The position numbers and the translations under genes were made by a program. Under the pieces are notes generated by a model. It was given only the letters and a program-made list of their open reading frames with translations, made no database searches and had not been told where the DNA came from. A DNA stretch of 64,000 nt from an uncultured Clostridium sp. (lineage in GTDB: Bacteria; Bacillota; Clostridia; Lachnospirales; Lachnospiraceae). Shown here piece by piece: positions 27,848 to 37,209 of the stretch; the first letter of the stretch is position 1; each line of letters starts with the position of its first letter. Location of the stretch: contig CAMEIH010000006.1 of NCBI GenBank assembly GCA_945917985.1, forward strand, positions 1-64,000, written 5' to 3'.

Positions 27848-28648
27848 GCTATGTCTTCTTTCTCGGTGAGCCATTTGGCTACCTGCAAATTATCAGCCTT
27901 TGGATTTCCCGCTATCAGATTCAGGATCTGTTCAATGCAGCTTCTATCCTGATCCAGCAGGTCGGCAATCTCTTCTGCTTTATAGTTTCTCGTGTGCATT
28001 TTTCTTACAGATGCAACAATTTCTGATTTTCCTTCCAATTTTCCAATAGCTTTTCCAATGGCTTTTCCTTCCTCAACGCCATCATTATAAAAATCCTCTA
28101 ACGCCTTACACATAGCTTCACTCTCCTCACATTTATCATTTTTCAATGCGATTGCTTTCATCAATTCTTCTGAATGCGTGACCTGACCAAGCATATACCA
28201 GCTTTCATCATCCATTTTCTGGGCATTCTCATTATTCCTGATATATTCTACAAATTCTGTCTTATCATTTCTGCGCTGATACAGTTCAAGAAACGGCCGG
28301 AGCTCTGTCTTAAAATATTCCGGATGTTCTACTTTAGACATATCGATAAAATGCAACGGATATTCAGGGATCAGCTTTTGAATCTCTGCATTTTCCAAGC
28401 AATTCCCCTGCCCCGGTTCGCTTCCAAAATCGATCATGTTAAGTCAGAGCCTCCTGAAGCATAATCCTGACAGGCATGCTATAGTCAATAATCTTCTGAT
28501 TCTCCACCGCCAGCAATATAAAACGGTGGCCTTTTAAATTCTGCTTCATAACCACATCACGGCTCCGTTCCATTACAGCGTAATTATCAGCCTTAAAGAC
28601 GGATGGATTTACTTCCTGAAGCTCATCAGGTTTTACAATCTGCTTTCC
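27844..28648 (-). pseudogene. Rpn/PD-(D/E)XK nuclease-type protein, frameshifted
   Basis: Two frames carry parts of one protein. The upstream frame (not in the ORF track) reads GKQIVKPDELQEVNPSVFKA, then SRDVVMKQNLKGHRFILLAVENQ and MPVRIMLQEALT, stopping at 28439-28441. The downstream frame (27844-28437) continues with LIPEYPLHFIDMSKVEHPEYFK and a C-terminal helical tail with repeated GKAIGK and EEIADLLD. Removing one A near 28438-28441 restores LTYMIDFGSEP. This is the Rpn (recombination-promoting nuclease/putative transposase) family. The first 30 or so residues are also degenerate. Confidence 0.7.
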
Positions 28649-29085
28649 TCATAATACCTCCTTTGCAGGAGAATACATGGTACACAACTCTGCTTCGGTG
28701 AAATCTCCTGCCTTATTCGATTGTTGATTGGAATAAAAGCACGATTTCGTTGATACCGGATCATCGCCGGTTTAAGCAGCCGCTCTATCCGCAGCAGATA
28801 AAAGATGAACTTTAGAAATATATGCTTTTTACTTAGCTGAATCATACCATGTCAAATCAAATAATTCAATCACTTCCCGACATTTGGCAAAATGCAGATA
28901 GCAAAGTGCACAAATACAATATGTTGTAGTTGCTTTCTATGATTTATCCAAAAAATACTTCATAATGTATTTTCACCATTCTAATTGCACATCAAAAATA
29001 ACGAATTTTCAGCACTTTTTATACTTCATTTTATCTTTACATTCATCAGTTTATTTGTTATCGTCTAGGCGTATCATAAAAAACA
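28649..29085. other. Degenerate intergenic region
   Basis: No convincing intact gene. A minus-strand ORF (28633-28845) overlaps the decayed start of the Rpn-type gene. The rest is AT-rich sequence leading to the promoter at 29086. Confidence 0.3.
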
Positions 29086-29114
29086 TTGTGCGATGCAGAA
29101 GAAATGCGTATAAT
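29086..29114 (+). promoter_or_regulatory. Promoter of the first DUF3880 glycosyltransferase pair
   Basis: TTGTGC (29086-29091), 17 bp, TATAAT (29109-29114), upstream of a short ORF end and the glycosyltransferase at 29302. Confidence 0.5.
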
Positions 29115-29301
29115 ATTCTTATAAAATTCTACCGCACTTTACGCGTGGGTATCAAGGACAAGAAATCTGCGGACACCATTATTGCCGACCTCATGGAATA
29201 CTACTCCCTGTCTGAAGAAAAGGCAACCTCCTACTACGAAAAATACTCCGGGCAGGAAAAATCATAACTCGGAAAACAATAATGCAGAAAGCGATCACGA
29301 A

Positions 29302-30471
29302 ATGAAAATACTGATGCCGGAATGGAAAAGCTTCGGCAATGAAGATATCATTGCCGCTTTCAAGGCACTGAATCACACCGTAAAAACCATTCCTTTTTCC
29401 AATAAAGAACTTCATCACGACGAGCAGACAGAAAATGATCTGGTCAGTGAGATCAGGCAGTTTTCGCCGGATTTTGTGTTTACCTTCAATTACTTTCCGA
29501 TCATCTCGCTGGCCTGCAAAAAGACGGACACAAGGTACGTTTCCTGGATCTACGACAGTCCCTATGTGTTACTGTACTCCTACACTGTCATCAATCCCTG
29601 CAACTATGTCTTTGTCTTTGACAAAGAGCTGTATCTGGAATTTCGAAATGCAGGTATCAGCACGGTCTACTATCTGCCTCTTGCTGCAAACACAGACAGG
29701 CTGAGTGCCATGACAGATTTCGAAGCCTTTCAGAAAAGCAAATGGGCTTGTCAAAGCAACATCGCTTTTGTGGGGTCCCTGTACACTGAGAAGCATCAGT
29801 TTTATCAGCGTCTTAACGGCATCAAGCCCTACACGAGAGGATACCTTGAGGGCATTATGGCAGCCCAGAAAAAGGTTTACGGCTACAACTTTATTCAGGA
29901 GCTCTTAAAACCGGAGATTGTGGAGGATCTGATGCGGGTTCTGCCCATGCAGCCTGATCCTACCAGCGTGGAGAGCGTGGAATACCTCTACGCACAATAC
30001 GTGATCAACAGACAGATCACCGCCACGGAGCGGAGCGAGCTGCTCACCGCCATCGGCGAGCATCACTCTTTTGATCTGTATACGCCGGACGAAAAGCTGC
30101 AGTTACAGGGCTGCACCAACCACGGCCCGGTGGACTATTACGATATGGCTCCCTATGTATTCAAAACAGCCAAGATCAACTTAAACATTAGCCTTCGCAG
30201 TATCAAAAGCGGCATTCCGCTGCGGGCTTTCGATATCCTGGGCGCCGGAGGGTTCTTACTCACAAACTATCAGGCAGACTTTGATGACTGCTACGTGGCC
30301 GGTGAGGATTATGTCTACTTTGAGAGCAAAGAGGATCTGCTTACTAAGATCGATTACTATTTGAACCACGAAGAGGAACGTGTTGCCATTGCACAGAACG
30401 GTTTTCGGAAGACTGCCGAAAACCACACCTATGAGCAGCGTGTTCTGGAAATACTATCTTACCTTACCTGA
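29302..30471 (+). CDS. DUF3880/CgeB-type glycosyltransferase (copy 1)
   Basis: 389 residues from the ATG at 29302 (MKILMPEWKSFGNEDIIAAF). The N-terminal DUF3880 part is DFVFTFNYFPIISLACKKTD, then WIYDSPYVLLYS and NYVFVFDKELY. The C-terminal GT1/GT4-like part has INLNISLRSIKSGIPLRAFDILGAGGFLLTNYQAD. CgeB-like enzymes are predicted GT-B glycosyltransferases. The ribosome-binding site is weak. Paralogues lie at 54155-55342 and 59230-60438, all near flagellin or GT2-TPR genes. It lies 11 bp before the GT2-TPR gene, so the two probably act together. Confidence 0.85.
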   Translation: MKILMPEWKSFGNEDIIAAFKALNHTVKTIPFSNKELHHDEQTENDLVSEIRQFSPDFVFTFNYFPIISLACKKTDTRYVSWIYDSPYVLLYSYTVINPCNYVFVFDKELYLEFRNAGISTVYYLPLAANTDRLSAMTDFEAFQKSKWACQSNIAFVGSLYTEKHQFYQRLNGIKPYTRGYLEGIMAAQKKVYGYNFIQELLKPEIVEDLMRVLPMQPDPTSVESVEYLYAQYVINRQITATERSELLTAIGEHHSFDLYTPDEKLQLQGCTNHGPVDYYDMAPYVFKTAKINLNISLRSIKSGIPLRAFDILGAGGFLLTNYQADFDDCYVAGEDYVYFESKEDLLTKIDYYLNHEEERVAIAQNGFRKTAENHTYEQRVLEILSYLT

Positions 30472-30482
30472 GGAGAAAAACC

Positions 30483-31550
30483 ATGGCCCCTATTTCCATC
30501 TGTGTCATTATGAAAAACGAAGAAAAAAATATGGAGAATTTCCTTTCTTCCATCAAGAAACATTTTGAAGGATACCCCTATGAATTGGTACTGGTAGATA
30601 CCGGTTCTACCGATGCCACCCTGTCCATCGCGGGAAAATATACAGATAAAATCTTTTATTTTAAGTGGATCGGCGACTTCAGCGCTGCCAGAAACTTTTC
30701 CCTGTCCTGCGCTTCCAACGACTGGGTTCTGATTCTTGACTGCGATGAATACGTGGAGGAGCTTGACCCAAGAGGATTCCAGGCTATTATCGCTTACCAT
30801 CCTTCCTCTGTGGGAATGCTCTCCCGGAAAAATCATTACGAGATGAACGGTACCGACAGCGTCTATACCGATGATGTGGAACGCTTTTTTGACCGCAGAC
30901 TTTTTCATTACGAAGCCATCATTCACGAACAGGTCCGCGCCATCGACGGCTCAGATTTCGATAGAGTTGCCCTCCCCCTTACCGTGGATCACTGCGGCTA
31001 CAACGGTTCCATAGAGGATCTCCGCAAAAAAGCGGAACGCAACAATGAACTTCTTTTTAAAATGCTGGAAGAAAACCCTGACGATCCTTATCTCTATTTT
31101 CAGATCGGCCAGTCCTACAATATGCTTCGGGACGACGAAAAAGCATGTTATTACTATGGAAAAGGATTGGAATATGATGTGGACCCGAGAGCAGAATATG
31201 TGCAGATGATGGTCATCGGCTACGGCTATGCACTGCTCCACTTAGAGCGCTACGATGAAGCACTGCAGTTTCAGAACATCTATGAAGAATTCGCCACCTC
31301 AGCGGACTTTGTGTGCCTGATGGGACTTATTTATCTGCGAAAAGGCATGGTTGTGCAGGCCATGGCTGAATTTCTGAAGGCAACTACCTTTGAAACTGCG
31401 AACACGGAAGGTGCCAACAGCTTTATCCCTACATTTAATATGGGATGTATTAACGAGGTTCTGGGAGAGATCGACACTGCCGTTACCCTCTACAAAAAAT
31501 GCGGTAATTTCAAACCTGCGGTAGACAGATTAAAAGCTCTGGGGAAGTGA
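30483..31550 (+). CDS. GT2-family glycosyltransferase with TPR tail (copy 1)
   Basis: 355 residues. The GT-A domain (1-210) has PISICVIMKNEEKNMENFLS, VDTGSTDATLSIA, FSAARNFSLSCASNDWVLILDCDEYVEEL (with the D-x-D-E metal motif) and HEQV. Residues 210-355 form tetratricopeptide-like repeats (NPDDPYLYFQIGQSYNML ... RKGMVVQAMAEFLKAT). The GT2-TPR form is common in clostridial flagellin glycosylation loci. AGGAG precedes the ATG. The terminator starts inside the last codons. Confidence 0.9.
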   Translation: MAPISICVIMKNEEKNMENFLSSIKKHFEGYPYELVLVDTGSTDATLSIAGKYTDKIFYFKWIGDFSAARNFSLSCASNDWVLILDCDEYVEELDPRGFQAIIAYHPSSVGMLSRKNHYEMNGTDSVYTDDVERFFDRRLFHYEAIIHEQVRAIDGSDFDRVALPLTVDHCGYNGSIEDLRKKAERNNELLFKMLEENPDDPYLYFQIGQSYNMLRDDEKACYYYGKGLEYDVDPRAEYVQMMVIGYGYALLHLERYDEALQFQNIYEEFATSADFVCLMGLIYLRKGMVVQAMAEFLKATTFETANTEGANSFIPTFNMGCINEVLGEIDTAVTLYKKCGNFKPAVDRLKALGK

Positions 31551-31565
31551 TTCCAGAGCCTTTTA
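31535..31565 (+). terminator. Terminator overlapping end of GT2-TPR copy 1
   Basis: GCTCTGG-11 nt-CCAGAGC followed by CTTTT on the plus strand. The stop codon lies in the loop. Confidence 0.7.
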
Positions 31566-31577
31566 AACAGCAACTAT

Positions 31578-32582
31578 CTACATTTCCTGTACAATACTGA
31601 CATATTCTTGTACTCGCTTATCATCTGGTGCATAGATTTTCAACTTATCAAGGATATTCAACCACAAAATATCCTCCTGGTCCAAAAGCTTAAGCATTAA
31701 CTGCATATTACTTTCAATTTCGAATTTACGATTTTTATCCTCTTCAAAGCCACGCCGGTTTTCATCAAAAAACCTTGGTTCGGAAAAGTATCTTTTTGCA
31801 TCCTTTCCTTTAACGGTTTTCTTTATCTGGTCGAAAGTTTCCCGATAAAATTCATTTTCAAAATGCGCTCCCTGCAGATTATTCCATGCATTTTGATCTC
31901 CCATAAAGTATTTTGACAGATCAATTACATAGGGATTATATTTTTCAATGATATAGTCCTCTAACTCTGCAAGTGCTTTATTATATTTCGGATGGGGCTG
32001 AAACGGATTTTGGAACTCTTTGGGAATTTCCCTGATAATACCATCCTTTGCCAAATAATAGGAATTGCATCTAAAGCGATTCAATATAATATGATCTGCC
32101 CCATATTTATTGACCAGTTTCTCAAAAAACAAATCAACATATCCATACCAGATTGCAGGTGGAAGTCCCAAAAAATTTCCTGTACTTACCTTGTCAAAAT
32201 ATTTCCCCAAAAGTCTGGTATTAAACACTTCATTTGCACATGTCGAAAAGCAAGTCTGCTTATATGCCGCGAAATCCGTTTGCATATCATATAAGTCCAT
32301 CACAACATAATCTGCATCCGACTCCATCAGTAAATACATCGTATCCTTATTTAAGCACTGCTTCACTGTATAGAGTCTGCTCTGATCCCACAATTCAGAA
32401 GCTTCTATCCTCTCCACTTCTTCGCGTTCAAATGGTGCGGGCATCATTGCGCATACAATATTTTGCTTGTCTAAAAAATATCCAAGCTCCATTTCCTCAT
32501 CTGCTATTCCATGCATGGATTGATGACCATCCAGCAACGACACTCTCGATACACATCCGCCCAATACATTAATCTTAATCAT
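31578..32582 (-). CDS. DUF6270-type protein (SGNH-like), last gene of island operon
   Basis: 334 residues. It opens INVLGGCVSRVSLLDGH, the short glycine-Cys-x-Ser block that starts DUF6270 proteins, thought to have an SGNH-hydrolase-like fold. Later blocks are YVVMDLYDMQTDF, ADHIILNRFRCNSYYL and NPYVIDLSKYFMGDQN. DUF6270 genes commonly sit in surface-polysaccharide loci, where acyl transfer or removal is suspected; no catalytic assay is known to me. It overlaps the isomerase gene upstream by 8 bp, so it is translationally coupled. Confidence 0.65.
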   Translation of the reverse strand: MIKINVLGGCVSRVSLLDGHQSMHGIADEEMELGYFLDKQNIVCAMMPAPFEREEVERIEASELWDQSRLYTVKQCLNKDTMYLLMESDADYVVMDLYDMQTDFAAYKQTCFSTCANEVFNTRLLGKYFDKVSTGNFLGLPPAIWYGYVDLFFEKLVNKYGADHIILNRFRCNSYYLAKDGIIREIPKEFQNPFQPHPKYNKALAELEDYIIEKYNPYVIDLSKYFMGDQNAWNNLQGAHFENEFYRETFDQIKKTVKGKDAKRYFSEPRFFDENRRGFEEDKNRKFEIESNMQLMLKLLDQEDILWLNILDKLKIYAPDDKRVQEYVSIVQEM

Positions 32583-33525
32583 TGCCCTTTTCCTCCACTT
32601 TTTCGGCGAAGTATTTTCCTGTTTTTACGATAAAACCAAGCACATCACTTCTTAACTCATTCGGAAACGCGGTAAGTACAGGTGCCGTTTCAAAACTAAG
32701 CACTTTATTAAAATGAATCGCCTTCAAACCTCTTATAAAACCATCCCAGTCTGTGGATGATTTATTTTCCCTCGTTCTTGTAAAAGTAAACGGAAGCTGA
32801 TGCAAATCTCCTATTCCATCATTGTCATGAATATGCAAAACCTTTAATCGCGGTCCCAATTCTGTAATAAAATTCTCGAAATCAATTCCAACCAAGTTGG
32901 CGTGACCTGTATCAAAACAAAAACCTAATACTTCCGCTCCATATTTGTCATTAAAACTGTCTATCCTCTCTACTGCTTTTTTTACATCACAACACGGTCC
33001 CTCTACCAGATGTCCCCCTACGCTGTCGTACAAATTTTCAATACAAACAGTAATTCCCATTTCCTTTGCCAGGGGAGCAAGCGAATCAAGAAATCTTTTT
33101 GTCTGTTCCCATTCCGCTTCCTCAGAACCCAGGAACCTTGCTAGCTTAAACCCATGGACCACAATATAAGGACATTCAAAAAATTTACAGATATGCATAC
33201 TTTTGGGTGCCATTTCCTGCCAGAGATAGTCATTCAATTCCTTCTCTCCTGCCGGAACATACACAGGATACGGCATATGCATTTGATTAATCACAATTCC
33301 GACATCCCTGGCTCCTATTTTATGAGGCAAAAAAAAGTTCTCCAATTCTGAAATAGAACGGTCAAAAAAATCATTTCTATTTGATTGATAAATGTCTTTG
33401 TTCCTCAAATATTCATTTAAACTAAAGTCTGCACAGGAAAACCCGGTCTGCTTCAGCAAAGCAAAACCTCTTTCCGGGCATTCATCATTTACAATATTTC
33501 TGGTCTGTACGCCAATTTTCAACAT
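32575..33525 (-). CDS. Sugar phosphate isomerase/epimerase (AP-endonuclease-2 TIM barrel)
   Basis: 316 residues of a xylose-isomerase-like TIM barrel: LKIGVQTRNIVNDECPERGF, YIVVHGFKLARF, ITVCIENLYDSVGG (metal Glu), LGFCFDTGHANLVG (metal Asp/His), LKVLHIHDNDGIGD (His-x-His-x-x-x) and LSFETAP (Glu). The metal ligands expected of the family appear present. It overlaps both neighbours by a base or more. A close relative is next upstream, so a tandem duplication is likely. Possible substrates are keto/aldo sugars or polyols used for the nearby CDP-activated building block; inferred only. Confidence 0.85.
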   Translation of the reverse strand: MLKIGVQTRNIVNDECPERGFALLKQTGFSCADFSLNEYLRNKDIYQSNRNDFFDRSISELENFFLPHKIGARDVGIVINQMHMPYPVYVPAGEKELNDYLWQEMAPKSMHICKFFECPYIVVHGFKLARFLGSEEAEWEQTKRFLDSLAPLAKEMGITVCIENLYDSVGGHLVEGPCCDVKKAVERIDSFNDKYGAEVLGFCFDTGHANLVGIDFENFITELGPRLKVLHIHDNDGIGDLHQLPFTFTRTRENKSSTDWDGFIRGLKAIHFNKVLSFETAPVLTAFPNELRSDVLGFIVKTGKYFAEKVEEKGND

Positions 33526-34796
33526 TATTTTTCTCCCCTGTCTTCCAATCGGTCAAAATAATAGGTCGGCATATATTCATCATTAAAAAATTCAATCGGA
33601 TTCTCAATCTCCATTTCACGAAGCTGCTGTTCTATTTCTCTGTAATAAATGTTGCAAATAAATATTCCGCAATCCCGTGGCAGTTCCCGCAAACATTCCG
33701 GTGCTTTCACCTCAAGCCCACAAAATGAAGTTCCCCATAATGCTTTATTATTATCGCAAGTAAACAGTGGAGGATATTTTTCACCATAACATTTCATATA
33801 ATTTCTACACATATTTCCTGCCCCAAAAAGAACGATAGAGGAATAGCTCTTAAGCAGCTTTTCAATCCCTATCTGCCACTTAAAGTAATCTCCAACGGCT
33901 TTCGCCAACTGTAAAAGTGCAGGACGAAGAATCGGAGAAAACGCTGCTGCTGTATCCTCCATGTCTATCACCAATTGTCCGTCAAACTCAATGGCACGTA
34001 ATCCGCGAATCAGATGCAGCCAGTCCGTCTGAGACCGGTGCTTGTTTACGCAGGTAAAAGGAAGCATCGCATTTTCTTTATCTCCATCGCAGTCACGCAG
34101 TATCACTGCCTTTAATCTGCTGTTAAGTGCCAGCGCAAAATCATACATATTCTGCCCGCATAAATTACACGTACCCACATTCATGCAAAATCCAAATATA
34201 TTCTCGCCTGCTTCGCGGTTCAGTTCATCTACCCACTCTGCTGCCTCCCGGCCATCACTGCAAAGTCCTCGTATCAGATGTCCATTTACCTCTCTGCACT
34301 GGTTTTCCAGTAAAATCTCAACACTGTTTTCTTTCGCAAGCTGTGCCAGAGACAGATAATACTCTCTGTTTTTGTCCCATATGTCAGATTTACAGATTCC
34401 TGCAAACAGAGGTCTTACCACCAAATAATGGCATCCGATTCTACCGCATACTCTGATACTTTCTTCTGCCAGCCTTTTTACCAATGTGTTTAAATCCTCA
34501 CGTTTGGTGTCTCTGCACAAATATGGTGCGATTGCCACTGCGACTTTCATTTTCTCAGCTGCAATTTTGTTTAGCATAGGTTCCATTGCAATTTGTAATT
34601 TATCAGAGTCTTCAGATACTGTCGTTTTATTTGCTTTTTTCAGCTTATTGTCCCCTGTATTTTCCAACTCATAACCCGTACAGCAAACAGACATATCCAG
34701 GAACATACTTTCAAACTCTGCTCTCTTAATATCCAGAATCCCCTGCCTTGGTTGCTTTATATTTACAATACCTGCCTGCGAACAATTAATAACCAT
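33525..34796 (-). CDS. Degenerate TIM-barrel isomerase fused to Rossmann module
   Basis: 423 residues. Residues 80-320 match the neighbouring isomerase (CRDTKREDLNTLVKRLAEES, VEILLENQCREVNGHLI, FGFCMNVGTCNLCG, KAVILRDCDGDKENAMLPF, QLVIDMEDT). Key positions differ: the FDTGHAN of the paralogue is MNVGTCN here and HIHDND is ILRDCDGD, so two metal ligands look lost. Residues 325-423 are a Rossmann-like module (SIVLFGAGNMCRNYM ... LFTCDNNKALWGTSFCG) shared with seven other genes of this operon. It may be a scaffold or a paralogue with altered chemistry. Confidence 0.75.
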   Translation of the reverse strand: MVINCSQAGIVNIKQPRQGILDIKRAEFESMFLDMSVCCTGYELENTGDNKLKKANKTTVSEDSDKLQIAMEPMLNKIAAEKMKVAVAIAPYLCRDTKREDLNTLVKRLAEESIRVCGRIGCHYLVVRPLFAGICKSDIWDKNREYYLSLAQLAKENSVEILLENQCREVNGHLIRGLCSDGREAAEWVDELNREAGENIFGFCMNVGTCNLCGQNMYDFALALNSRLKAVILRDCDGDKENAMLPFTCVNKHRSQTDWLHLIRGLRAIEFDGQLVIDMEDTAAAFSPILRPALLQLAKAVGDYFKWQIGIEKLLKSYSSIVLFGAGNMCRNYMKCYGEKYPPLFTCDNNKALWGTSFCGLEVKAPECLRELPRDCGIFICNIYYREIEQQLREMEIENPIEFFNDEYMPTYYFDRLEDRGEK

Positions 34797-34811
34797 TTTT
34801 CTCTTCTATCC

Positions 34812-37166
34812 TTATAAAAGCTTCTTCTCGATCAGCGCCTTGATCTTGGTGGAACTTGTAGACTGCGTATAAGGGAAAAACACCATATCCGACCCCTGTT
34901 TTTGTAAAAAAGTCTTCTTGGCAAGCCATGCCGGGTCTTCCGCATAATCACTTCCCGAAAACTGTACATCAAACTGATATCTACGATATGCCTCATCCGT
35001 ATTGTTATATTCAGTAGGAATCTCTACAGCTTCATCCACATATCTGCATGAACGCACCAATTCTATCCGTTCCTCAAAAGGAATATACGGCATGGTTTTC
35101 TTATTTTTCATAACGCTCTCATCGTTCACCACGCCCACAATCAGATAATCGCACTGCTCCTTTGCCCTCTTAAACATATTTAAATGTCCTACATGGAACA
35201 AATCAAATACGCCCGCAATGTATCCCACGTGATACTTTTTCGGCTTTTGCGTGATCTTTTCCCCCTGCACGACCAGTGGCTTCTCCTTACGCGGATACTT
35301 CAGATTACTGTCATAAATCCCATAATCCCGAACGCCGAGTTCCTTTAGCTGACGCACTACAGGGACATAATTTTTAATACAAACTATGACCTTATATGCT
35401 CCAACAGGTAATGTCCTCAAATGCTCCGGAGACAGAATCGGAATGCCCGACATCTCTGTCCCCCACTTTTCCCGGTTGTTGTCTAAAATTCCGGTAATCT
35501 CATAATCCGCTCCAAACTGAGACAAAAATTTCTTCGTAAAATTGCCGGAACCAAACAGATATATCTGCCTTCCCTCTGTTCCACGAAAAATATCGCGAAA
35601 CAGCCTTTCATATTCATCCGCCGAATAATTCATTCGCTGACGGTTAGAGTTGACAACCCCCATATCTCTGCGATAGGTATTATAGTAACTCGAAAGCTTA
35701 GTATCATTACGCAAATCATCAAGGAAATGCCATGTGAATTGATTCCAGAGCTCCTCAAATGCATCTAAATGATACCTTTTCAACACTGCCTTTATTGGCA
35801 AAATCTGTTCAAACCGTGTATTCCCTCTATAAATAAAATTAATCGTTCTATACAGTATCACCTTGGCAGGCAAATTCTCCACCCAAAGCTCCTGATCATA
35901 AAATACAAAATCACCATTTATATAAAAGCAATTTAAGGACACCAGATCAATATACCCTCTTTTCAGGATCAAGCCCAAATTTTCCTGTTCCTGCTCCGTC
36001 CCAAAAGCAATTTTCTTCCATTTGTCCTTATTCGGATCATCTGCCTTCCTTTTTTCCCAATTGGGTTCAAACTGCTCCCAATTTATTTTCTCATAAGGAA
36101 CAGGCTCGGAGGAATTCTGAACTAATTTCCAAAACCGGTCAAGTTCCTGTAAGAATAGTTCCTTGTCCTCACACAATATCCTTCTAAAATAATCCGTAGC
36201 CGCTTCTCCCTTCACATACGGCATAACAAAAGCATTATTTTCAAGGCATGCATCTATCATTTTAACACCATGAGTTTGCAGATAATTATTATTTTCCAAA
36301 AGCTGTTCCAGCTTCTTTGTTCCCTCTTCATATACTGCTCTTTTCTCAACCTTACCATCCCGCCTGATAATGGTAAACATTGCATGTTCTTTTCCACGCT
36401 CCATGGATACCGTAACCTGCTTTGCATTGGCAAAGCTGCCATCCATAGAACATTCTATGAGATACCCATTTGCCATAGTGTGGAACAGCCCATTCTGAAT
36501 CAGCGTTGTATACAGTCTTTCCTCTTCCAGAAAAACCGTATCCGGGCAATGATATTGAGGGAAAATACGAACTTCCAGTTCTTCCTCCGGCAGAAAATCC
36601 TCAGCAAACAGTACCTGTGGTCTTGTCAGCTCCGGCAACACCGAATAAAACCGGTACTGAGAGAAACCGGCTTTCACTAACATCTGAATGATTTCTGCTT
36701 TTGCATAGCTACGCCCCTCAAGCTGAGCTCTATCTGCCATATTAATGCGAGCATAATTCTCAATACTGTCAAAGCTACGCTCTGTAAACGCATCTCTGTC
36801 ACCACAAAAATAACGAATTCCCAACCTATTGTCCATACCAAGAAGCAGTCTGCCTGTCGGTGCCAAACTGTTCCTTAATATACCCAAAACACCTTCCGGG
36901 TTTTTGCTGCGCTCCATAGCACCTGCTAACACAATATATTCATAAGGAACAGAAGTCAATCTTTGTCCATCTTCTGCCAACTTATCCAAAATCACAATCG
37001 GCATAATCTCAACCTCAAGACCGCACTCTCTCAAGGTATCTGCCAAAAGAGCTGAAGCTGCAGTCTCTTCAGTCGCTGCCACAAATAATGCCCTGCTGCC
37101 TCTATGAAATTCATACCATTTAATTAATCCCTTGGGAAGTTCCCTAATGAGTTCTTCTGTTTGCAA
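34812..37166 (-). CDS. Four-module protein: methyltransferase-like, kinase-like, Rossmann, cytidylyltransferase
   Basis: 784 residues, TTG start with AGAGGA upstream. Residues 1-210 look like a class I methyltransferase half (YEYIVLAGAMERSKNPEGVL, LAPTGRLLLGMDNRLGIRYF). Residues 225-520 have a kinase/phosphotransferase feel (NAFVMPYVKGEAATDYF, GYIDLVSLNCFYINGDFVFYDQEL). Residues 535-630 are the shared Rossmann module (IYLFGSGNFTKKFL, ILDNNREKWGTEMSG). Residues 645-784 are a TagD-type cytidylyltransferase (GYIAGVFDLFHVGHLNMFKRAK, STSSTKIK), with the HxGH and SST-x-I nucleotidyl-transfer motifs. It probably activates an alditol or glycerol phosphate with CTP and adds other steps in one polypeptide. 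Confidence 0.75.
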   Translation of the reverse strand: MQTEELIRELPKGLIKWYEFHRGSRALFVAATEETAASALLADTLRECGLEVEIMPIVILDKLAEDGQRLTSVPYEYIVLAGAMERSKNPEGVLGILRNSLAPTGRLLLGMDNRLGIRYFCGDRDAFTERSFDSIENYARINMADRAQLEGRSYAKAEIIQMLVKAGFSQYRFYSVLPELTRPQVLFAEDFLPEEELEVRIFPQYHCPDTVFLEEERLYTTLIQNGLFHTMANGYLIECSMDGSFANAKQVTVSMERGKEHAMFTIIRRDGKVEKRAVYEEGTKKLEQLLENNNYLQTHGVKMIDACLENNAFVMPYVKGEAATDYFRRILCEDKELFLQELDRFWKLVQNSSEPVPYEKINWEQFEPNWEKRKADDPNKDKWKKIAFGTEQEQENLGLILKRGYIDLVSLNCFYINGDFVFYDQELWVENLPAKVILYRTINFIYRGNTRFEQILPIKAVLKRYHLDAFEELWNQFTWHFLDDLRNDTKLSSYYNTYRRDMGVVNSNRQRMNYSADEYERLFRDIFRGTEGRQIYLFGSGNFTKKFLSQFGADYEITGILDNNREKWGTEMSGIPILSPEHLRTLPVGAYKVIVCIKNYVPVVRQLKELGVRDYGIYDSNLKYPRKEKPLVVQGEKITQKPKKYHVGYIAGVFDLFHVGHLNMFKRAKEQCDYLIVGVVNDESVMKNKKTMPYIPFEERIELVRSCRYVDEAVEIPTEYNNTDEAYRRYQFDVQFSGSDYAEDPAWLAKKTFLQKQGSDMVFFPYTQSTSSTKIKALIEKKLL

Positions 37167-37209
37167 GTTTTTATTTATCCTCTTTATATTTTCTTATTTT
37201 ATATAAAAA

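Noticed and set aside
28965-29267. 100-codon plus-strand ORF before the first DUF3880 gene
   Set aside because: Its first 55 codons lie upstream of and across the promoter and look random; only the last 40 residues look protein-like, and are reported as a finding instead.
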